A stretch of DNA of 64,000 bases from CAVQZC01 sp963718315 (GCA_963718315.1 CAVQZC010000013.1:310001-374000); one strand, 5' to 3'; counted from the first letter of the stretch, positions 34,338 to 43,863 are shown. Notes: generated by a model not told the origin, from the letters alone. Numbers and translations: made by a program.

Positions 34338-35837
34338 GTGAGCGACCATCGCACGCTGCTCCACGGCACCGCGCTGAACGTCGTCGGCCTGGGAGCCGGC
34401 GTCGTGGCGGCCTTCGGCGTCCAGATCCTGCTCGGCCGCACGCTCCCGGTGGGTGGGCTCGGTCTGGTCACGGTTGCCGTGCAGGTCGCCTTCGTCGCCG
34501 CCGCCGGCAGCCGCTTCGGCATGGACATGGCGGCGGTGCGCGAGGTCGCGATCGCGCAGGGCGCCGACGCGGCGTCCCATGTGCGCAGCCTCGTCGACCG
34601 CGCCGTCGGCGTTGCCTTTGCGATCAGCGTGCTGATCGCCGTGGCCATCGCGGCCGTCTCGCCCCTGCTCGGCGACAACCAGACGACCGTCGCGCTGGCC
34701 GCCGTCTCGATCCCCTTCGCAGCGGTGGCCAACACCTACCTCGGCGCAACCCGCGGCCTGAAGTCGATGGCCCCGACGCTGTGGGTGTTCTGGATCGGCC
34801 AGCCGGTGGCCTGGATCGCGGTGGCAGGTGCCGCCATCGCGCTGGGGGGCGGCACCTGGGCCGCGGTGATCGCATACGACGTGTCCTGGATCGTCGCCGC
34901 GGTCGCGGCCCGGGCCATGTGGCGGCGCCGGAGCGCGGGGATGGGCGACGAGCCGGCAACCCGAGACGAGCTGGTGCAGGCGCTGCGGTTCGGCGCCCCC
35001 CGCGCACCGTCCGCCCTGCTCGCCCAGGCGCTGTTCTGGGCCGACCTCTGGGTGCTCGACGCCTTCGCGTCGGCGAACACGCTCGACACGTACGCCGCCG
35101 TGGGCCGGATCTCGCAGGTGATCCTGCTGTTCTTGACCTCGCTCAACCTGCTGTTCTCGCCGTTTGCCGCCGACCTCCATGCGCGCGGTCACCGCACCCA
35201 GCTGGACGCCCTGTTCAAGAGCGCCACGCGGTGGGCGCTGACAGCGACAGCGCCGGTCGTGATCGTCCTCTCGATCGCAGCCGCGCAGGCGCTGCAGGCG
35301 TTCAACCCCTCGTTCTCCGACGGCGCCACGGCGCTCCGGATCCTGCTCATCGGCCAGCTGATCAACGTGGCCACCGGCAGCGTCGGATTCGTGCTGATCA
35401 TGGTCGGGCGGACCGGCGTCGACCTGATCGACAACATCCTGGCGACCGTGATCCTGGTCGGGATGGCCATCCCGCTCGCCTCCAGCTACGGCATGAACGG
35501 CGTCGCAGTCGCATCGGCGGTCAGCCTGGCCGGGGTCAACATGGTGCGCCTCCTGCAGGTGCGCCACATCGTCCACATCCAGCCCTACACCCGCTCCTAC
35601 CTGCACCTGGTGGTGCCGGCGGCGGCGTGCGCCGCGGCCGCGCTGGCGGCGCACCAGCTGTTGGCCGGTCGATCGTGGTGGCTCGTCCTCTTCGCAACCG
35701 GGGCGGCGGGGTTCGCCGCCTACATCGTGCTGCTGCCGATGTCGCTGCCCGCCGGGGAGCGGGAGGAGGTCTACCGCCGGACGCGGAGGATCACGAAGCG
35801 CCCCAACGTCGAGGGCACGCCCGGCGGGTCGGTGTAG
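34338..35837 (+). CDS. Wzx/MATE-type polysaccharide flippase
   Basis: 499 residues, about 12-14 membrane segments. N-terminal LLHGTALNVVGLGAGVVAAFGVQILLG is typical of Wzx (GT..N..G pattern), with the second half starting FGAPRAPSALLAQAL. Predicted to flip undecaprenyl-linked oligosaccharides across the membrane. GTG start at 34338, with GACAAT 6 bases upstream. The last 67 bases overlap the convergent membrane protein gene. Confidence 0.85.
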   Translation: MSDHRTLLHGTALNVVGLGAGVVAAFGVQILLGRTLPVGGLGLVTVAVQVAFVAAAGSRFGMDMAAVREVAIAQGADAASHVRSLVDRAVGVAFAISVLIAVAIAAVSPLLGDNQTTVALAAVSIPFAAVANTYLGATRGLKSMAPTLWVFWIGQPVAWIAVAGAAIALGGGTWAAVIAYDVSWIVAAVAARAMWRRRSAGMGDEPATRDELVQALRFGAPRAPSALLAQALFWADLWVLDAFASANTLDTYAAVGRISQVILLFLTSLNLLFSPFAADLHARGHRTQLDALFKSATRWALTATAPVVIVLSIAAAQALQAFNPSFSDGATALRILLIGQLINVATGSVGFVLIMVGRTGVDLIDNILATVILVGMAIPLASSYGMNGVAVASAVSLAGVNMVRLLQVRHIVHIQPYTRSYLHLVVPAAACAAAALAAHQLLAGRSWWLVLFATGAAGFAAYIVLLPMSLPAGEREEVYRRTRRITKRPNVEGTPGGSV

Positions 35838-37825
35838 ACGACCTGCAGCTGGCGATCGCTGAGGATCTCCCGGGCGACGTCCTTCTGACCGCGCAGGTCG
35901 ACCATCACGTAGTCGACGCCCCAGCGGCGGATGATCTCGGCCCGCCGCGCGTCGCTGGTGCCGGGCGTGAAGAACTCGATCTCATCCTGGCGCCGCTCGG
36001 GGGCGTCGGCCTTGGGCTCGGCCCGCGTGCGCGCCTCGGGGAGCGCCTGGGCGTAGACGGTCGCATCCCCGATCAGCTCGTACAGGCGGTGCTCCTCGCC
36101 CAGCACCACCGGGATCGGGTGGTCGTGGTCGCGGAAGAAGTGCACGGCGCCGGGGCTGATCAGCACGGCCAGCGCCGAGGGAGGCGCCCGGTGGGGGCCG
36201 TCCCGCATCTCGTCCAGCACCGTGCCCAGCCCGTGGTGCAGCTGCCCGAAGAGGATGGCAAACACGAGCACCGTTGAGGTGAGCACGGGGCCGCGGAGGA
36301 TCGAGGAGCGCTGCGGCCAGGCGAAGCTGACGAGCGTGACCAGGATGGCGGCCACCACCACGATGCTGGTCGGTTCGCGCCAGAACTGCTGGTCGCCTCG
36401 CAGGTAGTAGAGAAGCGCCGCCACCAGGATCGCGACCGGCCACGCCCAGCGGCCGAGCAGCCGGGCCAGCACGCAGCAGCCGGCCGCGACGGCGACCGGC
36501 CACGGCAGCACCTGCCAGAAGCGGTGGAACTGCCCCATCCCCACGACCGGGATCAAGAGCGTGTTCAGCCCCGGCGTCAGCAGCAGGAGCAGCAGGCCCA
36601 GCATCGCCCCGGCGATCGGGAGCAGCGTGCGGTAGCGCGCCAGCAAGGGGCTGAGGATGATCCCGGCAAGCACGGCGCCGCGGCCGTACACGGGCGCCCA
36701 CGGGTACATCAACGTCGCCCGGGTGGCGTTGTGGACGAACTCGTCGGAGTGCGTGAGGATCGTGTGCCGGACTCCCCCGCGGATCGCGATCCAGTAGATC
36801 CACAGGGCGATCGCGCCGCTGGCGGCGGTGGCCGCGGCCAGCGTGCCGATGGCGATCCTGGGGATCGAGGTGTGCGCGCGCCAGGCAGCGACCACCAGTC
36901 CCGCAGCCAGCGCCAGCCAGGGAATGGCATAGGTCGGATGGACGAGGGCGATCGTCACCACGGCCGCCAGCGCCGCCGGCGCCGCCATGCGGACGCCCTT
37001 CAGCACCGCCAGATAGGCGAGCAGGGCCGCCGGCAGCAGCACCCAGAACGTGAACGCCGGGGGCTGGTTGATCTGCATCACCAGCCCGTTGATGAGCGTG
37101 AACAGGTCCCAGGCGGTGAGCAGCGCCGCCAGGTACCCCGCCGTCCTCCAGCCGGTCAGGGCGACCCCGATGGCGTAGGCGCCGACGATGGCCAGCACCG
37201 CGCACAGCGGCTGCAGATAGATGAATGCGGTCGTCGGGTCGACGCCGGCCAGCCAGGAGACGCCGGCGAATCCGGCATGCAGCAGCGGGAACGCGTAGCC
37301 GGCGTGCGGCGGTCCGTGCTTGAACGAGGAGATGTCGCTCAGTGTCAGGCCGGGGACGCCGAGGATCTTGCGCATCCGGCCGACGTGGAAGAGCGCGTCG
37401 CCGATGACACCGGTCGACAGCCGCCAGGAGACGACGCCGAACAGCAGCGCAAGCACCGCCCCTGACAGCACCTCATACGGCCGGGTGGGCGCGAACCGGA
37501 GCGGCTGCCTCAGCGTCAGCACGGCGAGCACCGCCGTCGCGACGAGCACGGAGACCAGCGTGACGCCGAACGGCAGATGGAACGCGAAGGTGACGGCGAG
37601 CGGCGGCACCCACACCGCCAGGCCGAGAGTCGCGGAGCTGGGAACCGCTCCCGCCCTGCCCAGGACGCCGTCCAGCTGGAGCAGCCGCACGCAGCACCAG
37701 CCGGGGATCAGGAGCATCACGGCCGCGGCGAACCACACCGCTCCCGGCTCGAACCCGACGGCTCGGGTGAGGAGCAAGCCGACCGGAGCCGCGATCAGCG
37801 CCGCGAATTCCGCTCGGATTCTCAT
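35771..37825 (-). CDS. Large polytopic membrane protein, possible lipid-linked sugar transferase
   Basis: 684 residues. About 14 membrane segments up to residue about 560, then a soluble domain of about 120 residues (LISPGAVHFFRDHDHPIPVV, VDYVMVDLRGQKDVAREIL). An extracytoplasmic Asp-rich loop FHVGRMRKILGVPGLTLSD after the fourth or fifth segment and overall layout resemble GT-C-type glycosyltransferases. I do not assign a family. Next to a flippase and a sugar-nucleotide enzyme, an envelope glycan role is likely (inference). Confidence 0.7.
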   Translation of the reverse strand: MRIRAEFAALIAAPVGLLLTRAVGFEPGAVWFAAAVMLLIPGWCCVRLLQLDGVLGRAGAVPSSATLGLAVWVPPLAVTFAFHLPFGVTLVSVLVATAVLAVLTLRQPLRFAPTRPYEVLSGAVLALLFGVVSWRLSTGVIGDALFHVGRMRKILGVPGLTLSDISSFKHGPPHAGYAFPLLHAGFAGVSWLAGVDPTTAFIYLQPLCAVLAIVGAYAIGVALTGWRTAGYLAALLTAWDLFTLINGLVMQINQPPAFTFWVLLPAALLAYLAVLKGVRMAAPAALAAVVTIALVHPTYAIPWLALAAGLVVAAWRAHTSIPRIAIGTLAAATAASGAIALWIYWIAIRGGVRHTILTHSDEFVHNATRATLMYPWAPVYGRGAVLAGIILSPLLARYRTLLPIAGAMLGLLLLLLTPGLNTLLIPVVGMGQFHRFWQVLPWPVAVAAGCCVLARLLGRWAWPVAILVAALLYYLRGDQQFWREPTSIVVVAAILVTLVSFAWPQRSSILRGPVLTSTVLVFAILFGQLHHGLGTVLDEMRDGPHRAPPSALAVLISPGAVHFFRDHDHPIPVVLGEEHRLYELIGDATVYAQALPEARTRAEPKADAPERRQDEIEFFTPGTSDARRAEIIRRWGVDYVMVDLRGQKDVAREILSDRQLQVVYTDPPGVPSTLGRFVILRVRR

Positions 37826-37943
37826 CGAGGCGGCAGCATACCGACGGCGGCGATTGGCGCCGTTCGTCAGCTTCGTGTGGGAGAATCCGCGCCACGCGCC
37901 GGAGACAGCCGGTCCCGGCGGTGACAACATGGGAGCTCGGCGG

Positions 37944-39125
37944 ATGCGCGTACTGATCCTGGGTGGGGACGGATATCTCGGCTGGCCGACCGCGATGCGG
38001 TTTTCCGGAAAAGGCAACGACGTGGCCGTGGTCGACAACTTCGCGCGCCGCAGGTGGCACGAGGAGGCCGGTACCGACTCGCTGACGCCCATTGCATCTC
38101 TGGACACGCGCATCGACGCGTGGCGGGAGGTGTCCGGCAAGAGGATCGAGAGCTACATCGGGGACATATCCGAGGCCGGGTTCATCTCCGACGTCGTCGC
38201 CGAGTTCCAGCCCGACACGATCATCCACTACGGCGAGCAGCCGAGCGCTCCGTGGTCGATGACAAGCGTCGAGAACGCGGTCACCACGCAGCAGTCGAAC
38301 GTGGTCGGGACGCTGCGCCTGCTGTGGGCGATGCACGAGCACACGCCCGACGCACACCTGATCAAGCTGGGAACGATGGGCGAGTACGGCACGCCCAACA
38401 TCGACATCGAAGAGGGCTACATCGAGATCGAGCACAAGGGCCGCAAGGACACGCTCCCGTTCCCGAAGCTGCCGGGCTCCTTCTACCACCTGTCGAAGGT
38501 GCACGACAGCCACAACATCCATTTCGCCTGCCGGATCTGGGGCGTCCGCGCCACCGACCTCAACCAGGGCGTCGTCTACGGCATCGAGACTCCCGAGACG
38601 AAGCTCGACGAGCGTCTGGTCACCCGCTTCGACTACGACCAGGCGTTCGGGACCGCCCTCAACCGCTTCTGCGTGCAGGCGATGATCGGCCACCCGCTGA
38701 CCGTGTACGGCAAGGGCGGGCAGACGCGCGGCACCCTGAACATCGTCGACACGATCCAGTGCGTGGAGCTGACCGCCGCGAACCCGGCCGACCGGGGCGA
38801 GATGCGGGTCTACAACCAGTTCACGGAGTCGTTCAGCGTCGCCGGGCTGGCCGAGAAGGTGCAGCATGCCGCGGGCCAGCTGGGTGTGCCGGTGCGCATC
38901 GACAACGTGCCGAACCCGCGGGTCGAGATGGAGGAGCACTACTACAACCCGGTGCACACCAAGCTCACCTCGCTGGGACTCCAGCCCACGCTGCTGTCCG
39001 AGACGCTGATCGAATCGGTACTGGGCACCATCCAGCGGTACAAGGACCGGGTGATCGCCGAAGGCATCGATCCCATCACCTCCTGGAAGGGCGGCGCGCC
39101 CGTCGCCGCCCAGCCGGCGACGTAG
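37944..39125 (+). CDS. SQD1-like UDP-sulfoquinovose synthase / NAD-dependent epimerase
   Basis: 393 residues, extended SDR. GGDGYLGWPTAMRFS is the NAD loop specific to the SQD1/Agl3 branch. SQD1 diagnostics: HYGEQPSAPWSM (plant SQD1 GEQRSAPYSM, so R to P and Y to W), KLGTMGEYGTPNIDIEEGYI with the catalytic Thr, SFYHLSKVHDSHN (YxxxK), and ATDLNQGVVYG. SQD1 makes UDP-sulfoquinovose from UDP-glucose and sulfite. The changed GEQ motif may alter the substrate. Start at 37944 has GGAG 8 bases upstream; the longer frame is rejected. Confidence 0.85.
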   Translation: MRVLILGGDGYLGWPTAMRFSGKGNDVAVVDNFARRRWHEEAGTDSLTPIASLDTRIDAWREVSGKRIESYIGDISEAGFISDVVAEFQPDTIIHYGEQPSAPWSMTSVENAVTTQQSNVVGTLRLLWAMHEHTPDAHLIKLGTMGEYGTPNIDIEEGYIEIEHKGRKDTLPFPKLPGSFYHLSKVHDSHNIHFACRIWGVRATDLNQGVVYGIETPETKLDERLVTRFDYDQAFGTALNRFCVQAMIGHPLTVYGKGGQTRGTLNIVDTIQCVELTAANPADRGEMRVYNQFTESFSVAGLAEKVQHAAGQLGVPVRIDNVPNPRVEMEEHYYNPVHTKLTSLGLQPTLLSETLIESVLGTIQRYKDRVIAEGIDPITSWKGGAPVAAQPAT

Positions 39126-39163
39126 GCCACCGGTAGGCTTCCGGCGACAGACGTCTCGCTGAC

Positions 39164-40216
39164 ATGAATCTGACCCCACTCCGCGCCGCTGGACTGATCG
39201 CCGCGATCGTGTTCGCGGTGATGACGATCCGCGCCTACCGGCAGGGCAAGATCGGCAACGGCGACCTGCTGCTGCGCTTCGTGGTGTTCGTGCTGCCGCT
39301 GCTGCTGCTGTCGATCACCCCGGGGCTGACGGGCGACGTGCTCAACAGGTTCTCGTTCAAGCGCGGCGGCGGCGGCCAGATCCTGGGGGCGACGGTTCTG
39401 GCCGTCGGCATCCTGTATCTGTTCGCCTTCTCGCTCAGCGGCCGGCAGGAGCGCGCTCGCCGCGACGTCACGCGGCTGATCGAGAACCTGGCGCTGGAGC
39501 AGTTCGAGTTGGTCGGCCACCCCGAGCAGTTCGCCGGGGGCATCGCGGTCGTCATCCCCGCCTACAACGAGTCCGAGAACATCGTCCACGTGCTGGACAA
39601 GCTGCCGGCGCGTGTCTGCGATCTGCCGCTTCACGCGATCGTCGTCGACGACGGCTCCGCCGACCGGACGACCGAGGTGGCGCGCGAGGCCGGTGCTTCC
39701 GCGGTGCGGCTGCCGCTCAACCGCGGCCAGGGAGCGGCCCTGCGGACGGGGTACCGGCTGGCGCTGGTCACCGGTGCCGAGATCGTGGTCACGATGGACG
39801 CCGACGGGCAGCACCAGCCGGACGAGCTGTCCCGCCTGGTGTCGCCGATCGTGAGTGGGGAGGCCGATGTGGTCGGCGGCTCCCGGGTGCTCGGCGACGC
39901 CGACCCCAACCACGCCGCCCGCGAGCTCGGCATCAAGCTGTTCGCACAGCTGCTGTCGCTGCTGACCTGGAGCCGGGTCACCGACCCCGCCTGCGGCTAC
40001 CGCGCCGTGCGCACGTCTGCGCTGCGGGGGCTCGAGTTCCGGCAGGACCAGTTCCACAACTCCGAGTTCATCGTCGAGGCGTCCAAGAAGCACCTGAAGT
40101 CGATCGAGGTGCCGGTGACGATCAGCACCCGGATCTCGGGCACCAGCAAGAAGCCGGCGCACTTCCGCTACGGCATGGGCTTCGCCAACGCGCTCGTGCG
40201 CGCCTGGCTCCGGTAG
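39164..40216 (+). CDS. DUF2304-GT2 fusion glycosyltransferase (dolichyl-phosphate-sugar-synthase-like)
   Basis: 350 residues. The first about 100 residues hold three membrane segments resembling DUF2304, usually a separate small gene beside a GT2. From about 125: IAVVIPAYNESENIVHVLDKL, VVDDGSADRT (nucleotide Asp), GQGAALRTGYR, VVTMDADGQHQPDEL (DxD), DPACGYRAVR. Likely transfers a sugar from a nucleotide sugar to a polyprenyl phosphate. 38 bases after the SQD1-like gene, so may use its product (inference). Confidence 0.85.
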   Translation: MNLTPLRAAGLIAAIVFAVMTIRAYRQGKIGNGDLLLRFVVFVLPLLLLSITPGLTGDVLNRFSFKRGGGGQILGATVLAVGILYLFAFSLSGRQERARRDVTRLIENLALEQFELVGHPEQFAGGIAVVIPAYNESENIVHVLDKLPARVCDLPLHAIVVDDGSADRTTEVAREAGASAVRLPLNRGQGAALRTGYRLALVTGAEIVVTMDADGQHQPDELSRLVSPIVSGEADVVGGSRVLGDADPNHAARELGIKLFAQLLSLLTWSRVTDPACGYRAVRTSALRGLEFRQDQFHNSEFIVEASKKHLKSIEVPVTISTRISGTSKKPAHFRYGMGFANALVRAWLR

Positions 40217-41104
40217 TCAGCCGGCCAGAGCCGCAGTGATCGCCGTGCGGGCCGCCGGCGCGTGCAGGAACTCGATCAGCTCGTTCACCGCCGACCGCGG
40301 CGGCGGCTGGCGCAGCCGCAGGACGTGGAACGCCCGCTGCAGCGGAGTGCCCGGCGCGGGGATCCGCACCAGGCTGCCGTCGCGCAGCTCGCGCGAGACC
40401 GCGTAGAGCGAGATCAGCGTCACGCCGAGGCCCAGGAACAGTGCCTGCTTGACGGCGCCGTTGGAGCCCAGCGTCAGCTGCTCGCGGGGCCGGACGCCCT
40501 GCTCGTCGAGGTAGGCCTCGAGGGCGGCTCGGGTGCCAGAGCCCTCCTCCCGGAGCAGCCAGGTCGCCGCCTCGAGGTCGTCGATCGGCTCTCGTCCGAC
40601 CACCACCAGCTCGTTCTCGATGAACGGCCGGCCCGAGACGCGGGGTCCCAGCGGCCGCCCACCGATCCCGATGTCGGCCTCGCGGGCCTCGAGCCGGCGA
40701 ATCACCTCGCGGCGGTTGCCGATCTCGAGCAGGATCTCGGTCGCCGGCCGGGTGCCGCGGTAGGCCTGGATCAGAGCCGGCAGCAGGTACTCCCCGGCGG
40801 TGTTCACCGCGATCACGCGGATCCGCGCGGCGTCCGGCCGGGTCGCCTCCAGCGCGGAGCGCCGTCCCTGCTCCAGCAGCCCGAGCACCTGGTCGACGTA
40901 GGGCGACAACGCCTCTCCCGCCGGCGTCAGGCGGATGCCGCGGCCGTCTCGCTCGACCAGCTGGACGCCCAGCTCACGGGCCAGCGCCGCGACGGCGGCG
41001 GATACCGAGGGCTGGGTGACGAGCAGCTGGTCGGCGGCAGCGTGAATGCTGCCCGACCGGGACACGGCCTGGAAGGCACGGAGCTGGGTGACGGTGAAAC
41101 TCAT
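40217..41104 (-). CDS. LysR family transcriptional regulator
   Basis: 295 residues. Winged HTH at 1-60: FTVTQLRAFQAVSRSGSIHA and QPSVSAAVAALARELG. Effector domain from about 90: VIAVNTAGEYLLPALIQAYR (a CbbR/CysB-like pattern). Divergent from the aminotransferase/malyl-CoA lyase pair, so it most likely activates them in response to a C1/glyoxylate or Calvin-type metabolite (inference). Ends one base from the GT2 stop. Confidence 0.9.
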   Translation of the reverse strand: MSFTVTQLRAFQAVSRSGSIHAAADQLLVTQPSVSAAVAALARELGVQLVERDGRGIRLTPAGEALSPYVDQVLGLLEQGRRSALEATRPDAARIRVIAVNTAGEYLLPALIQAYRGTRPATEILLEIGNRREVIRRLEAREADIGIGGRPLGPRVSGRPFIENELVVVGREPIDDLEAATWLLREEGSGTRAALEAYLDEQGVRPREQLTLGSNGAVKQALFLGLGVTLISLYAVSRELRDGSLVRIPAPGTPLQRAFHVLRLRQPPPRSAVNELIEFLHAPAARTAITAALAG

Positions 41105-41118
41105 AGATCAGAGGCAAT

Positions 41119-41145
41119 GATTATGTGCGATTTTGAATGGTAATC
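41119..41145. promoter_or_regulatory. Candidate LysR operator
   Basis: GATTA-N17-TAATC in the 68-base divergent gap. The AT-rich stretch is unlike its surroundings. Typical LysR box is T-N11-A with palindromic arms, which is only partly met. Confidence 0.4.
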
Positions 41146-41160
41146 GTTTCAGCTTTGGGG

Positions 41161-41166
41161 TAGAAC
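41161..41166 (+). promoter_or_regulatory. -10-like box (TAGAAC) of the aminotransferase gene
   Basis: TAGAAC-CTTCCA-ATG, 6 bases to the start; final base departs from TANNNT. Confidence 0.35.
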
Positions 41167-41172
41167 CTTCCA

Positions 41173-42321
41173 ATGACGACTCACCCGCCATTCAATCCGC
41201 CTGTCCGGCTGCTGGCCGGCCCGGGCCCGTCGAACATCGACCCCCGCGTCCTCGAAGCCATGCAGCGGCCGATGCTCGGCCACCTCGACCCGGTGTTTCA
41301 CGAGATGCTCCTCGACCTGGTCGACCTCCTCCAGGACATCTACCGCAGGCACGACGGTCTGACCCTCGCCCTGTCGGCCAGCGGGACATCCGGCATGGAG
41401 GCCGGCCTCTCCGCCCTGACGGAGCCCGGCGACAAGGCCATCGTCGCGGTCGGCGGCTTCTTCGGCAACCGGATGGCCGAGATCGCCACCCGTCACGGGG
41501 TGCGCGTGGTCGAGCTGCGGGTGCCCTACGGGCAGGCCGTGCCCAACGAGAAGATCCTGCAGGCCATGCGCCAGCATCCGGACGCACGACTGGTGGCTGT
41601 CGTCCACGCCGAGACGTCGACCGGCGTCGCCCATCCGCTGCAGGAGCTGGCTGAAGAGCTGAAGGGCGGCGAGACGCTGCTGCTCGCAGATTGCGTCACC
41701 TCGCTCGGCTCGATGGAGCTCGAGCCGCAGAAGTGGGGCGTCGACTACTGCTACTCCTGCAGCCAGAAGTGCCTGGGAGCACCTCCGGGCATCTCGCCGG
41801 TGACGCTGTCGGAGCGCGCCCTGGCCCGGATTGCCGAGCGGCGGACGCCGATGCTCTACTCGTTCGACTTCGACCTGCTTCGCAAGTACTGGATCGAGCG
41901 CCCGGTGACCTATCACCACACGACGCCGAACACCCAGTACTACGCGCTCTACGAGGGCGTCCGGCTCGCCCTCGAGGAAGGGCTGGAGGCGCGGTGGGCA
42001 CGGCACGCCGACGCCGGCTCCTACTTCCAGGCCGAGATGCGCGAACGGGGCTTCGAGATGCTCGCAGAGCCGGACCTCCAGCTCGCGGCCCTGTCGGCGG
42101 TGCGGGTGCCGGACGGCATCGACGGCAAAGAGGTGCAGTCGCGGCTGCTGAACGAGCATGGCATCGAGGTCGGCGGTGGGCTGGGGCCCGATGCGCCGCC
42201 GATCTGGCGGATCGGCCTGATGGGCGTCAACGCGAACCGCGAGACGGCGGACCGCGTGCTGGCCGGGTTCGACGCGGTGCTCGCCCCCACCCGCACCCGG
42301 GTCACAGCGGGCCGCGCCTGA
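41173..42321 (+). CDS. Serine-glyoxylate (alanine-glyoxylate) aminotransferase
   Basis: 382 residues, class V PLP aminotransferase. LLAGPGPSNIDPRVLEAMQRP at the N-terminus (shown in part), SASGTSGMEAGL, HAETSTGVAHPL, LADCVTSLGSMEL, and SCSQKCLGAPPG with PLP Lys. These match the SGAT/AGAT branch. Converts glyoxylate plus serine to glycine plus hydroxypyruvate in the serine cycle or photorespiration-like routes. Stop overlaps the malyl-CoA lyase-like ATG (TGATG), so coupled. Confidence 0.85.
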   Translation: MTTHPPFNPPVRLLAGPGPSNIDPRVLEAMQRPMLGHLDPVFHEMLLDLVDLLQDIYRRHDGLTLALSASGTSGMEAGLSALTEPGDKAIVAVGGFFGNRMAEIATRHGVRVVELRVPYGQAVPNEKILQAMRQHPDARLVAVVHAETSTGVAHPLQELAEELKGGETLLLADCVTSLGSMELEPQKWGVDYCYSCSQKCLGAPPGISPVTLSERALARIAERRTPMLYSFDFDLLRKYWIERPVTYHHTTPNTQYYALYEGVRLALEEGLEARWARHADAGSYFQAEMRERGFEMLAEPDLQLAALSAVRVPDGIDGKEVQSRLLNEHGIEVGGGLGPDAPPIWRIGLMGVNANRETADRVLAGFDAVLAPTRTRVTAGRA

Positions 42322-43287
42322 TGGCGGTGCGAGACCGCCTGCACCGCAGCGAGCTTGCGGTGCCGGGCAGCAACACGCGCGCACTGGAGAAGGCGCCGGG
42401 CCTTGGAGCAGACGTGGTCTTCCTCGACCTCGAGGACGCCGTTGCCCCCGACGACAAGGAGCAGGCGCGCGAGAACGTGATCGCAGCGCTGAACGACCAG
42501 GACTGGTCGGCGTGCTCGGTGTCGGTGCGGATCAACGGCCTGGACACCCACTGGTGTTATCGCGACATCGTCGAGGTGGTCGAGCGGGCCGGCGAGCCGG
42601 CTGGACACGATCCTGATCCCCAAGGTGGGCACGCCGGCCGACGTCCTGTTCGTGGCCACGCTGCTCGACCAGATCGAGGCCGCCCACGACCTGCCGCAGA
42701 TCAACCTGCACATCCTGATCGAGACCGCGCTTGGCATGGCAAACGTCGAGGCGATCGCCCAGACCTGCCCCCAGCGGCTCGAGGCGATGGTGTTCGGCGT
42801 GGCGGACTACGCCGCTTCGACCCAGGCCCGGACGACCAACATCGGGGGCGCAAATCCCGAGTACAGCGTCCTCACGGACGCCGGCGAGTCCGGCGCCCGC
42901 GAACGGCACTGGGGCGATCAGTGGCACTTCGCGATCTCGCGGATGGTGGTGGCCTGCCGCGCCTACGGCCTGCGGCCGATCGACGGCCCGTTCGGCGACT
43001 ACTCCGATCCCGAGGGCTACACGGCGGCCGCCCAGCGCGGCGCACAGCTCGGGTGCGAGGGCAAGTGGGCCATCCATCCGTCGCAGATCGCGCTCGCCAA
43101 CGAGGTATTCACACCCAGCGAGGCCGAGGTCGACCGCGCCCGCAGCATCCTGGCGGCGATGGATGAGGCAGCGGCCGAGGGCAAGGGCGCGGTGTCACTC
43201 GACGGCAAGCTGATCGATGCCGCGTCTATCAAGATGGCCCAGAACCTCGTTGCCAAGGCAGAGCAAATGGCGCCCGCAACGGCCTGA
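42321..43287 (+). CDS. HpcH/HpaI aldolase, malyl-CoA lyase-like, one frameshift
   Basis: About 321 residues read through a +1 shift near 42597-42603. First frame: LHRSELAVPGSNTRALEKA, VVFLDLEDAVAPDDKEQA (metal-binding Glu/Asp) and SVRINGLDTHWCYRDI. After the shift: RLDTILIPKVG, LHILIETALGMANVEAIA, FGVADYAAS, DGPFGDYSDPEGY and GKWAIHPSQIALANEVF. Length and HPSQI match malyl-CoA/methylmalyl-CoA lyases of the CitE superfamily. Paired with a glyoxylate aminotransferase; cleaving malyl-CoA yields acetyl-CoA and glyoxylate. Confidence 0.8.
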
Positions 43288-43344
43288 CCGAAAGGCTTCG
43301 TACCCCGCCCGAGGGGGTGGGTTACGGAATGGGTCATATCATCG

Positions 43345-43350
43345 TAGGAT
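43345..43350 (+). promoter_or_regulatory. -10 box (TAGGAT), leaderless start of the ECF sigma gene
   Basis: TAGGAT-GGACGC-GTG, exactly 6 bases to the GTG at 43357. Confidence 0.5.
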
Positions 43351-43356
43351 GGACGC

Positions 43357-43863
43357 GTGCGTCGCCGCGACCCCCTCGCCGATCCAACCGAGCTCGCGCG
43401 TCGGGTCTATGCCTATGCGGCGTACCGGCTCGGTCCCGGGCCCGACGCGGAGGACGTGACCAGCGAGACATTCGAGCGCGCCCTCAAGTACCGCAACAGC
43501 TACAAGTCGTCTCAGGGAACGCCGGTATCGTGGATGCTGGGCATCGCCCGCAGGGTGATCGCCGACCGCGCCGCACAGGCGTCGGAGACGCCCATCGCCG
43601 AGACCGTCGAGGTCGCCGACGGCGGCGAGCTGGAGCAGCAGTCGGTGACGAAGCTGAGCCTGCAGTCGGCGATGCTCCAGCTCACCGAGCGTGACCGCGA
43701 GCTGCTGGCGCTCCGGTACGGCGCCGATCTGACGGCTGCCCAGATCGCCGACGTGCTCGGTCAGCGCACGAACGCGGTCGAGGTCGCGCTGCACCGCGCC
43801 CTCCAGCGACTGCGCGGCATCCTCGATCCCCAGGCTGCCGATGAAGTCGATCTCGCTGTCTGA
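43357..43863 (+). CDS. ECF-type RNA polymerase sigma factor
   Basis: 168 residues. Region 2 near 12-75: YAYAAYRLGPGPDAEDVTSE, ETFERALKY, SWMLGIARRVIADRA. Region 4 near 105-155: LTERDRELLALRYGADLTAA, QIADVLGQRTNAVEVALHRA. No anti-sigma factor is recognisable next to it; the overlapping downstream gene is a membrane ligase. The last 23 bases overlap that gene's start. Confidence 0.88.
   Translation: MRRRDPLADPTELARRVYAYAAYRLGPGPDAEDVTSETFERALKYRNSYKSSQGTPVSWMLGIARRVIADRAAQASETPIAETVEVADGGELEQQSVTKLSLQSAMLQLTERDRELLALRYGADLTAAQIADVLGQRTNAVEVALHRALQRLRGILDPQAADEVDLAV

Noticed and set aside
33828..35654. 608-residue minus-strand frame opposite the flippase
   Set aside because: Asp/Arg/Gly-rich shadow composition; the plus strand encodes a clear membrane flippase.
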